Assembly: GCA_045535505.1 (NCBI GenBank)
Contig: JAZSLU010000045.1
Span: 1 to 64,000 of the forward strand
Direction of reading: 5' to 3'
DNA length: 64,000 bases
DNA from: CAKSST01 sp045535505
GTDB lineage: Bacteria; Bacillota; Clostridia; Oscillospirales; Acutalibacteraceae
Every line of letters begins with the position of its first letter. Position 1 is the stretch's first letter. Below the pieces are notes generated by a model. The model worked only from the letters and a program-made list of their open reading frames with translations, was not told the origin of the DNA and did not search any database. The position numbers were made by a program, and so were the translations under genes. Positions 1 through 7,004 of the stretch are shown here, in pieces.

Positions 1-1
1 T

Positions 2-172
2 GTTATTATCGGTGTGGGTATAATAATATTCAGCATTTTGTCTGCTATAACTTTATATACCGAAAATAACATCTTTGTTTTAATTGGAACCGCAGTTTTA
101 ATTGTTGGTATTATTGTAGGGCTTGTTTTAAGCTTTAAGGCTATGATTAAATATAATAAAGGAATTTTCTGA
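2..172 (+). CDS. C-terminal end of a membrane protein (5' end outside window)
   Basis: An open frame enters from the left edge and stops at TGA 170-172, giving 56 visible residues. They form two hydrophobic segments separated by a short polar YTENN turn and end in a basic tail (KAMIKYNKGIF). This looks like the last membrane hairpin of an integral membrane protein with a cytoplasmic tail. No family can be named from this fragment. The next gene starts about 50 bp downstream. Confidence 0.6.
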   Translation, partial: VIIGVGIIIFSILSAITLYTENNIFVLIGTAVLIVGIIVGLVLSFKAMIKYNKGIF

Positions 173-220
173 TTATCAAGATATACTTTGCTAATAAAAC
201 AATAAAACGGAGCAAATAAT

Positions 221-616
221 ATGAAAAAAGTTAAAGGATTGATTATAATGCTTTTAATATCACTCTCATTGTTTGGAATGACGGCTTGTGACGGTGAAAA
301 TAATGTAAGCTATGAACAGATTACCGCCGAACAAGCTAAAACCATTATGGACACCGAAAAAGACTATATTATCATAGATGCCCGTACCGAAGAAGAATTC
401 GCCGAGGGACATATCGAAAACGCAATTTTAATCCCAGAATATGAAATAGTAAATCGTGCCGAAGAAGAACTGCCCGACAAAGAGCAACTTATCCTTGTTT
501 ATTGCCGTAGCGGTAGACGAAGTAAAATCGCATCCGAAGAACTTGTGAAACTGGGATACACCAACGTAAAAGAATTCGGCGGCATCATCGACTGGCCGTA
601 TGATATTGTGAAATAA
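221..616 (+). CDS. Rhodanese-like domain lipoprotein
   Basis: 131 residues. A lipoprotein signal peptide with lipobox GMTAC puts the acylated cysteine at residue 23, so the protein is expected on the outer face of the membrane. Residues about 32-131 form one rhodanese domain: IIDARTEEEF near 51-60, GHIENAILIP near 63-72, and the active-site loop CRSGRRS with the sulfur-carrying Cys at 95. Single-domain rhodaneses move sulfane sulfur from thiosulfate or polysulfide to acceptors; the real substrate is unknown. The gene stands alone between a membrane protein and a MerR regulator. Confident on domain, not on substrate. Confidence 0.88.
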   Translation: MKKVKGLIIMLLISLSLFGMTACDGENNVSYEQITAEQAKTIMDTEKDYIIIDARTEEEFAEGHIENAILIPEYEIVNRAEEELPDKEQLILVYCRSGRRSKIASEELVKLGYTNVKEFGGIIDWPYDIVK

Positions 617-673
617 AACGCTTGACTCTGACGTAACGTAATACCTTATACTGTCAAATGAGGGGTGATTATT

Positions 674-1411
674 GTGAAAATGCAGATAAAAGAGTTTGCA
701 AAACTTACAGGTGTCAGTGTGCGCACACTGCACTATTATGATGAAATAGGACTCTTAAAACCCGCCCTTGTGGAAGCACAAAACGGCTATAGGTTTTATG
801 ACGAAAATTCTCTCCTGCGTATGCAAGAGATACTGTTTTATCGCGAACTTGATTTCCCGCTTAAGAGCATTTTAGAGATATTGTCATCTCCCGATTATGA
901 CAAGCAAAAAGCACTCGCTGAGCAACGAAAACTCTTAGAGTTAAAAAAGGAACGATTAGAGAGAATTATCGATGCTTTTGACGGTGCCACGAAAGGAAAG
1001 GTTACAATGGCAGCGTTTGATAACAGTGATTACGAAACTGCACGTAAGCAGTATGAAGTTGAGGCAAAACAGCGATGGGGAGAAACTGATGCCTATAAAG
1101 AACACGCAGAAAAGACTGCAAAATACACTAAAGATAAATGGCAGGATGTAAACGAAGGACTAATGGCAATCTTCTCTAAATTTGCCGAGTGTAAGCAAAA
1201 CGGCAACACCGCAGACTCGGATGATGCTCAGGCACTTGTAAAAGAATTACAAAATTACATTACCGAAAACTACTACACTTGCACAACCGAAATCCTAGCA
1301 GGTCTCGGCCTAATGTATGTCGCCGATGAACGTTTCAAAGCCAACATCAATAAAAACGGCAACGGTACGGCAGAATTTGTTCGGGAGGCAATAGAAATAT
1401 ACTGTAGATAA
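674..1411 (+). CDS. MerR-family regulator with TipAS ligand-binding domain
   Basis: Residues about 1-70 are a MerR winged helix-turn-helix (IKEFAKLTGVSVRTLHYYDE), followed by a coiled-coil linker rich in Lys, Glu and Leu. The C-terminal half matches the TipAS domain, with QRWGETDAY near its start and LGLMYVADERF near its end. In TipA this globin-like domain traps thiopeptide antibiotics and related hydrophobic ligands; whether this protein does is inference. Start chosen at GTG 674 because the Shine-Dalgarno GAGGGGTG ends about 7 nt upstream; a GTG at 665 lies inside that site. No divergent target operon is evident beside it. Confidence 0.85.
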   Translation: MKMQIKEFAKLTGVSVRTLHYYDEIGLLKPALVEAQNGYRFYDENSLLRMQEILFYRELDFPLKSILEILSSPDYDKQKALAEQRKLLELKKERLERIIDAFDGATKGKVTMAAFDNSDYETARKQYEVEAKQRWGETDAYKEHAEKTAKYTKDKWQDVNEGLMAIFSKFAECKQNGNTADSDDAQALVKELQNYITENYYTCTTEILAGLGLMYVADERFKANINKNGNGTAEFVREAIEIYCR

Positions 1412-1444
1412 CACTAAAACCGATGTGCCAAAAACTCATCGGGT

Positions 1445-1711
1445 TTAATCATTTATATAGGAACCTATATAAGCGAGCATTATAAGAACTACTTATTAGA
1501 AAGCTACGAGGACACATACTATCCTGAACATATCATCGGCTCTGGTCGAGCTGCCTATGTCGAGCGTAACTATGAGATGATAAATAAAAGCAAATTTTGC
1601 ATCGTCTATTATGATGAACAAAATCTTCCCGACACCCGCAAAAGCGGCACCAAAATCGCCTTGGATTATGCTGTAAAGCAAAATATAAAAATTATTAATA
1701 TTGTGAAATAA
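1445..1711 (+). pseudogene. 5'-truncated SLOG-type (DUF1273-like) gene remnant
   Basis: About 89 codons are open from 1418 to TAA 1709-1711 but have no plausible start codon or ribosome binding site. The translation matches the C-terminal half of a nucleotide-binding SLOG-like family common in Clostridia: ESYEDTYYPEHIIGSGRAAY, then VERNYEMINKSKFCIVYYDE, then KSGTKIALDYAVKQNIKIIN. The Rossmann-like N-terminus with its early glycine motif is missing. I read it as a decaying fragment of a gene from a mobile or accessory cassette. Family name is from memory of the motif and is the weaker part of the call. Confidence 0.6.
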
Positions 1712-1788
1712 TTGGTTTAGAACAAGCCTTATTTGCATATTTTTATAATTATTGCAAACACTTTTTTAAAAAAAGGAGAGTAGAAAAT

Positions 1789-2796
1789 ATGCAAAGACAA
1801 GGCAAACAAACAATCGTTTTGGATGACGTTAAAATAATTTCTTCTGCTGCAGTGGTGGGCAAAAAAGAGTCCGAAGGTCCTTTGGCTGCAGATTTTGATG
1901 TATGCTACAATGACAGCCTTTTTGGAGAAGACTCTTTTGAAAAAGCCGAAAGCCGACTGCAAAGTCAAGCTTTGCATAAAGCAATAAGCAAAGCGGGGTT
2001 AAAAAACGAAGATGTTGACCTTGTTTTTGCGGGGGATTTGCTTAACCAATGTATCGGCAGTTCTTTTGGATTGATGAGCTTTAACATAGCTTTTTTAGGC
2101 ATGTACGGTGCTTGTTCAACCGCTGCTTTGTCTATTGGCACAGCTTCTGTTTTTGTTGATGGCGGTGCGGCTAACTGTGCCGCTGCAGTAACCTCGTCGC
2201 ACTTTTGCTCGTCAGAGCGGCAGTATAGATTTCCACTTGAATATGGCAGTGTGCGCACACCGACAGCGCAATGGACTGTTACTGGTTCGGGCGCTTTTGT
2301 GTTGAAAAAAGAGGGAATAGGCCCAAACGTTGAGAGTGTAACTTTTGGAAAAATTGAAGACCTTGGTGTAAAAGACGCCAACAATATGGGCGCTGCAATG
2401 GCACCTGCTGCGGCATCTACCATAAAGGCTTATTTTGAGGATACAAAAGCCGATATTAAAGATTTTGATGCAATCTATACAGGCGATTTAGGTCAGGTGG
2501 GCACAGACCTTTTGTATGAGCTGCTTGGACGAGAGGGACTTGACATTTCAAAAGTGCATAAAGATTGCGGGTTGATGATTTTTGACAGGACGAGTCAGGA
2601 CGTGCACGCGGGTGGCTCGGGCTGTGGATGCGGTGCGAGTGTTTTAGGCGGTCACATAATGAAAAAGCTTTTAGGCAAAGAACAAAATAATATTTTGTTT
2701 TGCGCAACGGGTGCGCTTTTGTCACCAACCTCAACCATGCAGGGTGAAAACGTTATTTCTATAGCGCATCTTGTAAATATTAAAAACCGACCTTGA
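1789..2796 (+). CDS. spoVAD: Stage V sporulation protein AD
   Basis: 335 residues with a thiolase-like fold. Recognisable are the GACSTAALSIGTASVFVDGG region, the RTPTAQWTVTGSGAFVL segment, and DRTSQDVHAGGSGCGCGASV near the C-terminus. SpoVAD binds dipicolinic acid and helps move it across the inner forespore membrane with SpoVAC and SpoVAE. Here it is single: no spoVAC, spoVAE or spoVAF flanks it within the window, which is unusual because the genes normally form an operon. The AGGAGAG site sits about 11 nt before ATG. The stop codon lies inside the loop of the following terminator. A forespore sigma-G promoter was looked for and not convincingly found. Confidence 0.92.
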   Translation: MQRQGKQTIVLDDVKIISSAAVVGKKESEGPLAADFDVCYNDSLFGEDSFEKAESRLQSQALHKAISKAGLKNEDVDLVFAGDLLNQCIGSSFGLMSFNIAFLGMYGACSTAALSIGTASVFVDGGAANCAAAVTSSHFCSSERQYRFPLEYGSVRTPTAQWTVTGSGAFVLKKEGIGPNVESVTFGKIEDLGVKDANNMGAAMAPAAASTIKAYFEDTKADIKDFDAIYTGDLGQVGTDLLYELLGREGLDISKVHKDCGLMIFDRTSQDVHAGGSGCGCGASVLGGHIMKKLLGKEQNNILFCATGALLSPTSTMQGENVISIAHLVNIKNRP

Positions 2797-2814
2797 GGTC
2801 GGTTTTATTTTTTT
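2783..2814 (+). terminator. Intrinsic terminator overlapping the spoVAD stop codon
   Basis: Perfect 10-bp stem AAAACCGACC/GGTCGGTTTT with loop TTGA, followed by TATTTTTTT. The spoVAD TGA (2794-2796) is in the loop, so the last codons of the gene form the left arm. Confidence 0.9.
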
Positions 2815-2815
2815 G

Positions 2816-2844
2816 TTGCGGTATGCTTTAAAAAAATGTATAAT
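2816..2844 (+). promoter_or_regulatory. Sigma-A-type promoter for the LUD/phosphatase/mnmA block
   Basis: TTGCGG and TATAAT separated by 17 bp, directly after the spoVAD terminator and about 45 bp before the first ATG of the LUD gene. Confidence 0.65.
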
Positions 2845-2889
2845 AAATTTGTCAAATGAATATACTTCTATTTTTTGTGAGGGATTTCA

Positions 2890-2929
2890 ATGAACATTTC
2901 AGACCTGCAAACTTCTTTTGAGAAAAAAA
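2890..2929 (+). other. Probable +1 frameshift in an A7 run at the 5' end of the first LUD gene
   Basis: A GTGAGGG ribosome binding site and ATG 2890 begin a frame reading MNISDLQTSFEKK that soon runs into a stop. The conserved LUD frame only joins it if one A is removed from the A7 run at 2923-2929: with A6 the protein reads on as SFEKKGYQFRYF. The downstream frame can only start at TTG 2918, which lacks its own ribosome binding site. This is a real frameshift, a sequencing error in a homopolymer, or a slippage site. Confidence 0.75.
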
Positions 2930-3496
2930 GGTTATCAATTCCGATATTTTGCCAATGCGGCTGAGGCTGCCTTGTATCTTGATGAGGCTATCGATGGGAA
3001 AACCGTCGGTTTTGGTGATTCCCAAACTTTATATAACATGGGCTTGTATGAAATGCTGCAAACCCATAATGATGTATGCAGTCCGATGCATTTGAAAGAT
3101 AGTGAGACTTTTGATGAAGTTGCGAAGCAATGTATTAAGACACAGATTTATCTACTGTCTGTTAATGGCGCATCAGAACAAGGCGAAATGGTCAATATTG
3201 ACGGTCATGGCAACCGTGTTTCTTGCTCTTTGTATGGTCACGAGAAAGTCTATTTTGTTTTTGGTATAAATAAAATCGCACCTACTTTAGAGGATGCTAT
3301 CTGGCGAGCCCGAAACATTGCCGCGCCTATCAATGCCAAGCGTTTGGGTTATAAAACACCCTGTGCCGTAAAAGGCGACCGCTGTTATGACTGTAACTCA
3401 TCCGACCGCATCTGCAACGCAATGGTGTTGCACTTACACAAGTTAAGTCGCTGTGATGTGGAAGTTATTGTAATTGGACAGGAACTTGGTTTTTAG
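2918..3496 (+). CDS. LUD-domain protein (lactate utilisation LutC/YkgG-like), first copy
   Basis: 192 residues in the conserved frame. GKTVGFGDSQTLYNMGLYEM matches the GKTVGxGxSxTL core of the LUD (DUF162) fold; VNIDGHGNRVSCSLYGHEKV and KIAPTLEDAIWRARNIAAP follow. A cysteine-rich tail (CAVKGDRCYDCNSSDRIC) ends the protein. LUD domains occur in LutB/LutC lactate oxidation, but stand-alone clostridial copies have no assigned reaction. The true N-terminus probably begins at ATG 2890 but is broken by the A7 run. A paralogue lies downstream beyond the phosphatase and mnmA genes. Confidence 0.75.
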   Translation: MRKKGYQFRYFANAAEAALYLDEAIDGKTVGFGDSQTLYNMGLYEMLQTHNDVCSPMHLKDSETFDEVAKQCIKTQIYLLSVNGASEQGEMVNIDGHGNRVSCSLYGHEKVYFVFGINKIAPTLEDAIWRARNIAAPINAKRLGYKTPCAVKGDRCYDCNSSDRICNAMVLHLHKLSRCDVEVIVIGQELGF

Positions 3497-3512
3497 ATTG
3501 GAGTTTAAAATA

Positions 3513-4013
3513 ATGATAAAAATTATGTTTGTCTGCCACGGGAATATTTGCCGCAGTCCGATGGCGGAATTTATATTTAAAGATATGGTTAAAAAGCAGG
3601 GGATTGATGACCTTTTTTTAATTAAATCTTGCGCTACCAGCACAGAAGAAATAGGGAACGGTGTATATCCGCCCGCAAAGCGTGAGCTTGAAAAACACGG
3701 CATTTTTTGTCCTTACAGACAGGCGGTACAAATTACAAAAAGCGATTATAGTGAGTTTGATATGCTTGTTGCAATGGACGGTCGCAACATAACCAATCTT
3801 GCAAGAATGTTGGGCGAGGATAAGGATAAAAAAATATTCAAACTGATGGATTTTACTCATCGTGGCGGCGACGTTGCTGACCCGTGGTATTACGGCAATT
3901 TTGATAAATGCTTTGACGACATAAGCGAGGGCTGTGAAGGCTTATTGCGCTATCTTAAAACAGGGGAGAGTTTTGATGGAAAAAGTGCTTGTGGCAATGA
4001 GCGGCGGCGTTGA
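3513..4013 (+). CDS. Low-molecular-weight protein-tyrosine-phosphatase family protein
   Basis: 166 residues. The active-site P-loop CHGNICRS has the nucleophilic Cys at residue 8 and the Arg at 14; the general acid lies in DP at 123-124 (VADPWYYGNF). ATG 3513 was chosen for its TTGGAG site 9 nt upstream and because the family begins just before the P-loop. Members dephosphorylate phosphotyrosine or phosphoarginine; the target here is unknown. The last 38 bp overlap mnmA in another frame, so the two are translationally linked. The extreme C-terminus (SACGNERRR) is probably unconstrained read-out of the mnmA start region. Confidence 0.9.
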   Translation: MIKIMFVCHGNICRSPMAEFIFKDMVKKQGIDDLFLIKSCATSTEEIGNGVYPPAKRELEKHGIFCPYRQAVQITKSDYSEFDMLVAMDGRNITNLARMLGEDKDKKIFKLMDFTHRGGDVADPWYYGNFDKCFDDISEGCEGLLRYLKTGESFDGKSACGNERRR

Positions 4014-5010
4014 CAGCGCTGTTGCGGCGTTGCGTTTGCTTGAAGCGGGTTACGACGTTCAGGGTATAACTTTGTGCTTGCTTGACGGCAAGACCGAAGA
4101 GGCGCAAAAGGCGGCGCAAGTTTGTAAAAGCGTTGGCGTACCGCATACGGTTTTGCATCTTGAAGACAAGTTTAAAGAATATGTTGAGCGCCCGTTTGTG
4201 CAGTCTTATCTTGATGGATTGACACCGAACCCTTGTGTTATATGTAACAAAAAAATTAAATTTGGCGCATTAATGGACTATGCGATAGAAAATGGTTTTG
4301 ACAAGCTTGCTACCGGACACTATGCAAACGTAGAAAAACAAAACGGAAGGTTTGTTATCAAAAAAGCGGCGGACGTTACAAAAGACCAGACGTATATGTT
4401 ATGGCAGTTAGACCAACAGGTGCTGTCAAGGGTTATGTTTCCGCTTGGCGATTATATAAAGAGCGAAAACCGCCAGAAAGCAGAGCAGTACAAACTAAAA
4501 AATGCAAATGCGCCCGACAGTCAGGACATTTGTTTCATTGATAACGGTGACTACTCATCGTTTATTGAAAATATGACAGGCGCAAAAGCCGCAAAGGGCG
4601 ATTTTGTTGACACTTGCGGCAATTTGCTGGGAAAACACAATGGTGTTATAAGATATACAATAGGTCAACGTAAAGGCTTGGGTATTGCACTTGGCAGACC
4701 ACGCTTTGTTATAAGCAAGGATGCACCGACTAATACGGTTGTGCTTGGTGACGAGCAGGAGCTCTTTTACACAAAAATTTATCTAAAGGATACAAATTAT
4801 ATTTTATTTGATGAGCCTCCAAAAGAGCTTGAAGTGACTGCAAAGCTGAGATACAGCCAGTTTGAAAGCAAGGCGATTTTAACCCCTGCTGATTTTGGTG
4901 CTGTTTTAGAGTTTGAAAAGCCGCAAAGGGCACCTGCACCGGGGCAAACGGCGGTGTTTTATATTGATGGTGTATTGGTTGGCGGCGGTATTATTGAAAA
5001 GGGGTCATAA
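3976..5010 (+). CDS. mnmA: tRNA-specific 2-thiouridylase MnmA
   Basis: 344 residues, normal for the family. The N-terminal PP-loop ATPase motif is SGGVDS at residues 9-14. The nucleophile region NPCVICN gives Cys 87 and the catalytic persulfide region SQDICFI gives Cys 186. GHYAN and DQTYMLWQL are typical intervening motifs. MnmA adenylates and thiolates U34 of Lys, Glu and Gln tRNAs in the cytoplasm. ATG 3976 is chosen because GGGGAGAG precedes it and the protein then starts MEKVLVAMSGG. The gene overlaps the upstream phosphatase and is followed after 6 bp by the second LUD gene. No cysteine desulfurase is adjacent. Confidence 0.97.
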   Translation: MEKVLVAMSGGVDSAVAALRLLEAGYDVQGITLCLLDGKTEEAQKAAQVCKSVGVPHTVLHLEDKFKEYVERPFVQSYLDGLTPNPCVICNKKIKFGALMDYAIENGFDKLATGHYANVEKQNGRFVIKKAADVTKDQTYMLWQLDQQVLSRVMFPLGDYIKSENRQKAEQYKLKNANAPDSQDICFIDNGDYSSFIENMTGAKAAKGDFVDTCGNLLGKHNGVIRYTIGQRKGLGIALGRPRFVISKDAPTNTVVLGDEQELFYTKIYLKDTNYILFDEPPKELEVTAKLRYSQFESKAILTPADFGAVLEFEKPQRAPAPGQTAVFYIDGVLVGGGIIEKGS

Positions 5011-5016
5011 GACATT

Positions 5017-5655
5017 ATGAATGAGCGTATAGAAAAGGTTATTAACAACCTGAACAAAAACAATATGAACGCAATTTTTGTCAACACGAAAGAGGAAGCG
5101 TTTTTAGCCGTTAAAAATATGTTAAATGCGGGAGAAACTGTTGGTTGCGGTGGTTCTATGACCTTGAAGGATATAGGCGTACGGGACCTCTTGGCAAACG
5201 GCGACTATGATTATATTGACACGTCTGCACCCGACATCACTTTGGAAGAAAAATTTGACCGTTTTCGCAAATGCTTTTTTGCCGATACCTACCTTTCTTC
5301 TGCCAATGCGATAACCGAAAATGGTGAGATATATAATGTTGACGGAAACTCAAACCGAGTTGCCGCTTTAATGTTTGGACCGAAAAGAGTTATTATTGTT
5401 GTGGGCTCAAACAAACTTGTTAAAGATTTTGATGAGGCGGTTGCTCGCGTAAAACAGATTGCCGCGCCAAAAAACACACAGCGTCTTGATTGTAACAGTA
5501 CTTATTGCTTTAACAAGGGCGAGTGCGCTAAAAAAGAGATTGGCGGCGGTTGCTTTAGCGAAAAGCGAATTTGTTGCAGTTATACATTGATGTCATACCA
5601 ACGTATTAAAGACAGAGTTAATGTTATAATCTGCGCCCAAAACTTAGGTTATTAA
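5017..5655 (+). CDS. LUD-domain protein (lactate utilisation LutC/YkgG-like), second copy
   Basis: 212 residues, intact, starting MNERIEKVINNLNKNNMNAI. GETVGCGGSMTLKDIGVRDL is the LUD core; NVDGNSNRVAALMFGPKRVI and the RVKQIAAPKNTQRL segment match the upstream paralogue. The C-terminal part holds eight cysteines in a 70-residue tail (for example CFNKGECAKK and GGGCFSEKRICC), suggesting metal or Fe-S binding, though no clean CxxCxxC motif is present. It sits 6 bp after mnmA in the same operon. No lutA or lutB homologue is nearby, so lactate oxidation should not be assumed. Confidence 0.85.
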   Translation: MNERIEKVINNLNKNNMNAIFVNTKEEAFLAVKNMLNAGETVGCGGSMTLKDIGVRDLLANGDYDYIDTSAPDITLEEKFDRFRKCFFADTYLSSANAITENGEIYNVDGNSNRVAALMFGPKRVIIVVGSNKLVKDFDEAVARVKQIAAPKNTQRLDCNSTYCFNKGECAKKEIGGGCFSEKRICCSYTLMSYQRIKDRVNVIICAQNLGY

Positions 5656-5698
5656 TTTTATTGGCACATCATACCTTTGTTATAAGGGGTGTGCCAAA

Positions 5699-6922
5699 AT
5701 GAAAAAAATTATTTCTATATTATTAGCGACTTTAATATTTGCTTTGTCGATTTTTTGTGCGAGTGCGGCGAATGAACGTGTCGCAACGGAATGTATGTCT
5801 GACGACCTGACAAAACCGCTTGAGGCGTTGCCGGCTGATGCATCTGTGATAAAAGACGGTAAGCTTGACATAAATGCCAAGTCGGCAATTCTGATGGAAG
5901 TTAATACCGGAGAAATCTTGTATGAGGATAACGCAAATGAAAAAGTTTCGCCCGCATCGATAACAAAAATTATGTCATTGCTTTTGATAATGGAAGCGAT
6001 TGATGATTCACGTATAACCTTAGAAACACAGGTTACAACATCTGAACATGCCGCATCGATGGGCGGTTCGCAAATTTGGCTTGAGCCGGGCGAGGTAATG
6101 ACGGTGCATGAGTTGCTTAAAGCGACGGTTATTGCAAGTGCAAACGATGCCACAGTTGCTTTAGCAGAACTGCTTTATGGCAGTGAGGAAACCTTTGTTG
6201 ATAAAATGAATGAAAAGGCAAAGGCGTTAAAACTTGAGAACACAAACTTTAAAAACTGTAGCGGTCTTGATGCCGAGGGGCATTATACATCTGCACATGA
6301 CGTAGCGGTAGTCTCTTGTGAGTTATTAAAACATAAGCTTATAACTGAGTATTCAACCGTTTGGATGGACTCACTGCGTGGCGGCGAGAGTGAGCTTGTT
6401 AACACAAATAAATTAGTTAAGTTTTATTCCGGTTGCACAGGTCTTAAAACCGGCACAACAAGCAGCGCCGGGTGTTGTCTTAGTGCAAGTGCCTGTCGCG
6501 ATGGGATGGAGCTTGTTGCGGTTGTTATGGGCTCACCTACAAGCAATGATAGATTTAACGGCGCAAGAAAAATGTTAGATTACGGTTTTGCTAATTATGA
6601 GTTCAAAACCATAGTGGGCGAGGTTGGAGAAGACAGTTTTGTTAAAGTAAAACAGGGTGTGCAAAAAACAGTTTTTGCCGTTGCGCAGGATAATTTGCAT
6701 CTTTTGTTGAAAAAAGGTTCTGCTAAAGAAATTGAGCAGACTGTGTTTTATAACGAAAATCTTACGGCCCCCGTTTACAAAAATGACGAGGTGGGGCTTA
6801 TAAGTGTTAAAATTGACGGTAAAGAGGTGGGAGCAATTAAACTTGTTGCCGCAAAAGACGTCAAAAAACTAAACTTTTCCAGAGCAATTTTGATTTTGCT
6901 GAGTGGATTGTTTTATTTGTAG
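5699..6922 (+). CDS. D-alanyl-D-alanine carboxypeptidase (DacF/PBP5 family)
   Basis: 407 residues. An N-terminal signal peptide (residues 1 to about 24, ending CASAA) exports it. The penicillin-binding catalytic motifs are all visible: SITK (nucleophile Ser 87, Lys 90), SAN at 147-149 and KTG at 250-252. A C-terminal beta-rich PBP5_C domain follows from about residue 290, then a hydrophobic end (RAILILLSGLFYL) that may anchor it to the membrane. It trims the terminal D-Ala from peptidoglycan pentapeptides. In endospore formers such proteins act in vegetative wall or spore cortex; the sequence does not decide which. Confidence 0.93.
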   Translation: MKKIISILLATLIFALSIFCASAANERVATECMSDDLTKPLEALPADASVIKDGKLDINAKSAILMEVNTGEILYEDNANEKVSPASITKIMSLLLIMEAIDDSRITLETQVTTSEHAASMGGSQIWLEPGEVMTVHELLKATVIASANDATVALAELLYGSEETFVDKMNEKAKALKLENTNFKNCSGLDAEGHYTSAHDVAVVSCELLKHKLITEYSTVWMDSLRGGESELVNTNKLVKFYSGCTGLKTGTTSSAGCCLSASACRDGMELVAVVMGSPTSNDRFNGARKMLDYGFANYEFKTIVGEVGEDSFVKVKQGVQKTVFAVAQDNLHLLLKKGSAKEIEQTVFYNENLTAPVYKNDEVGLISVKIDGKEVGAIKLVAAKDVKKLNFSRAILILLSGLFYL

Positions 6923-6941
6923 TAAAATTTATAAATAATGA

Positions 6942-6970
6942 TTGAAAAATTATTGTTGTTAGTGTAAAAT
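6942..6970 (+). promoter_or_regulatory. Sigma-A-type promoter for pgi
   Basis: TTGAAA and TAAAAT with 17-bp spacing, 34 bp before the GTG start of pgi. Confidence 0.6.
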
Positions 6971-7004
6971 AAAGTTAATATAAAAAGAAACGGAGAATTT
7001 TAAA

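Noticed and set aside
1700..1788. Possible forespore sigma-G/F promoter before spoVAD (TGCATA at about 1735)
   Set aside because: No CATAMTA-like -10 lies at the right distance, so the match is too weak to annotate.
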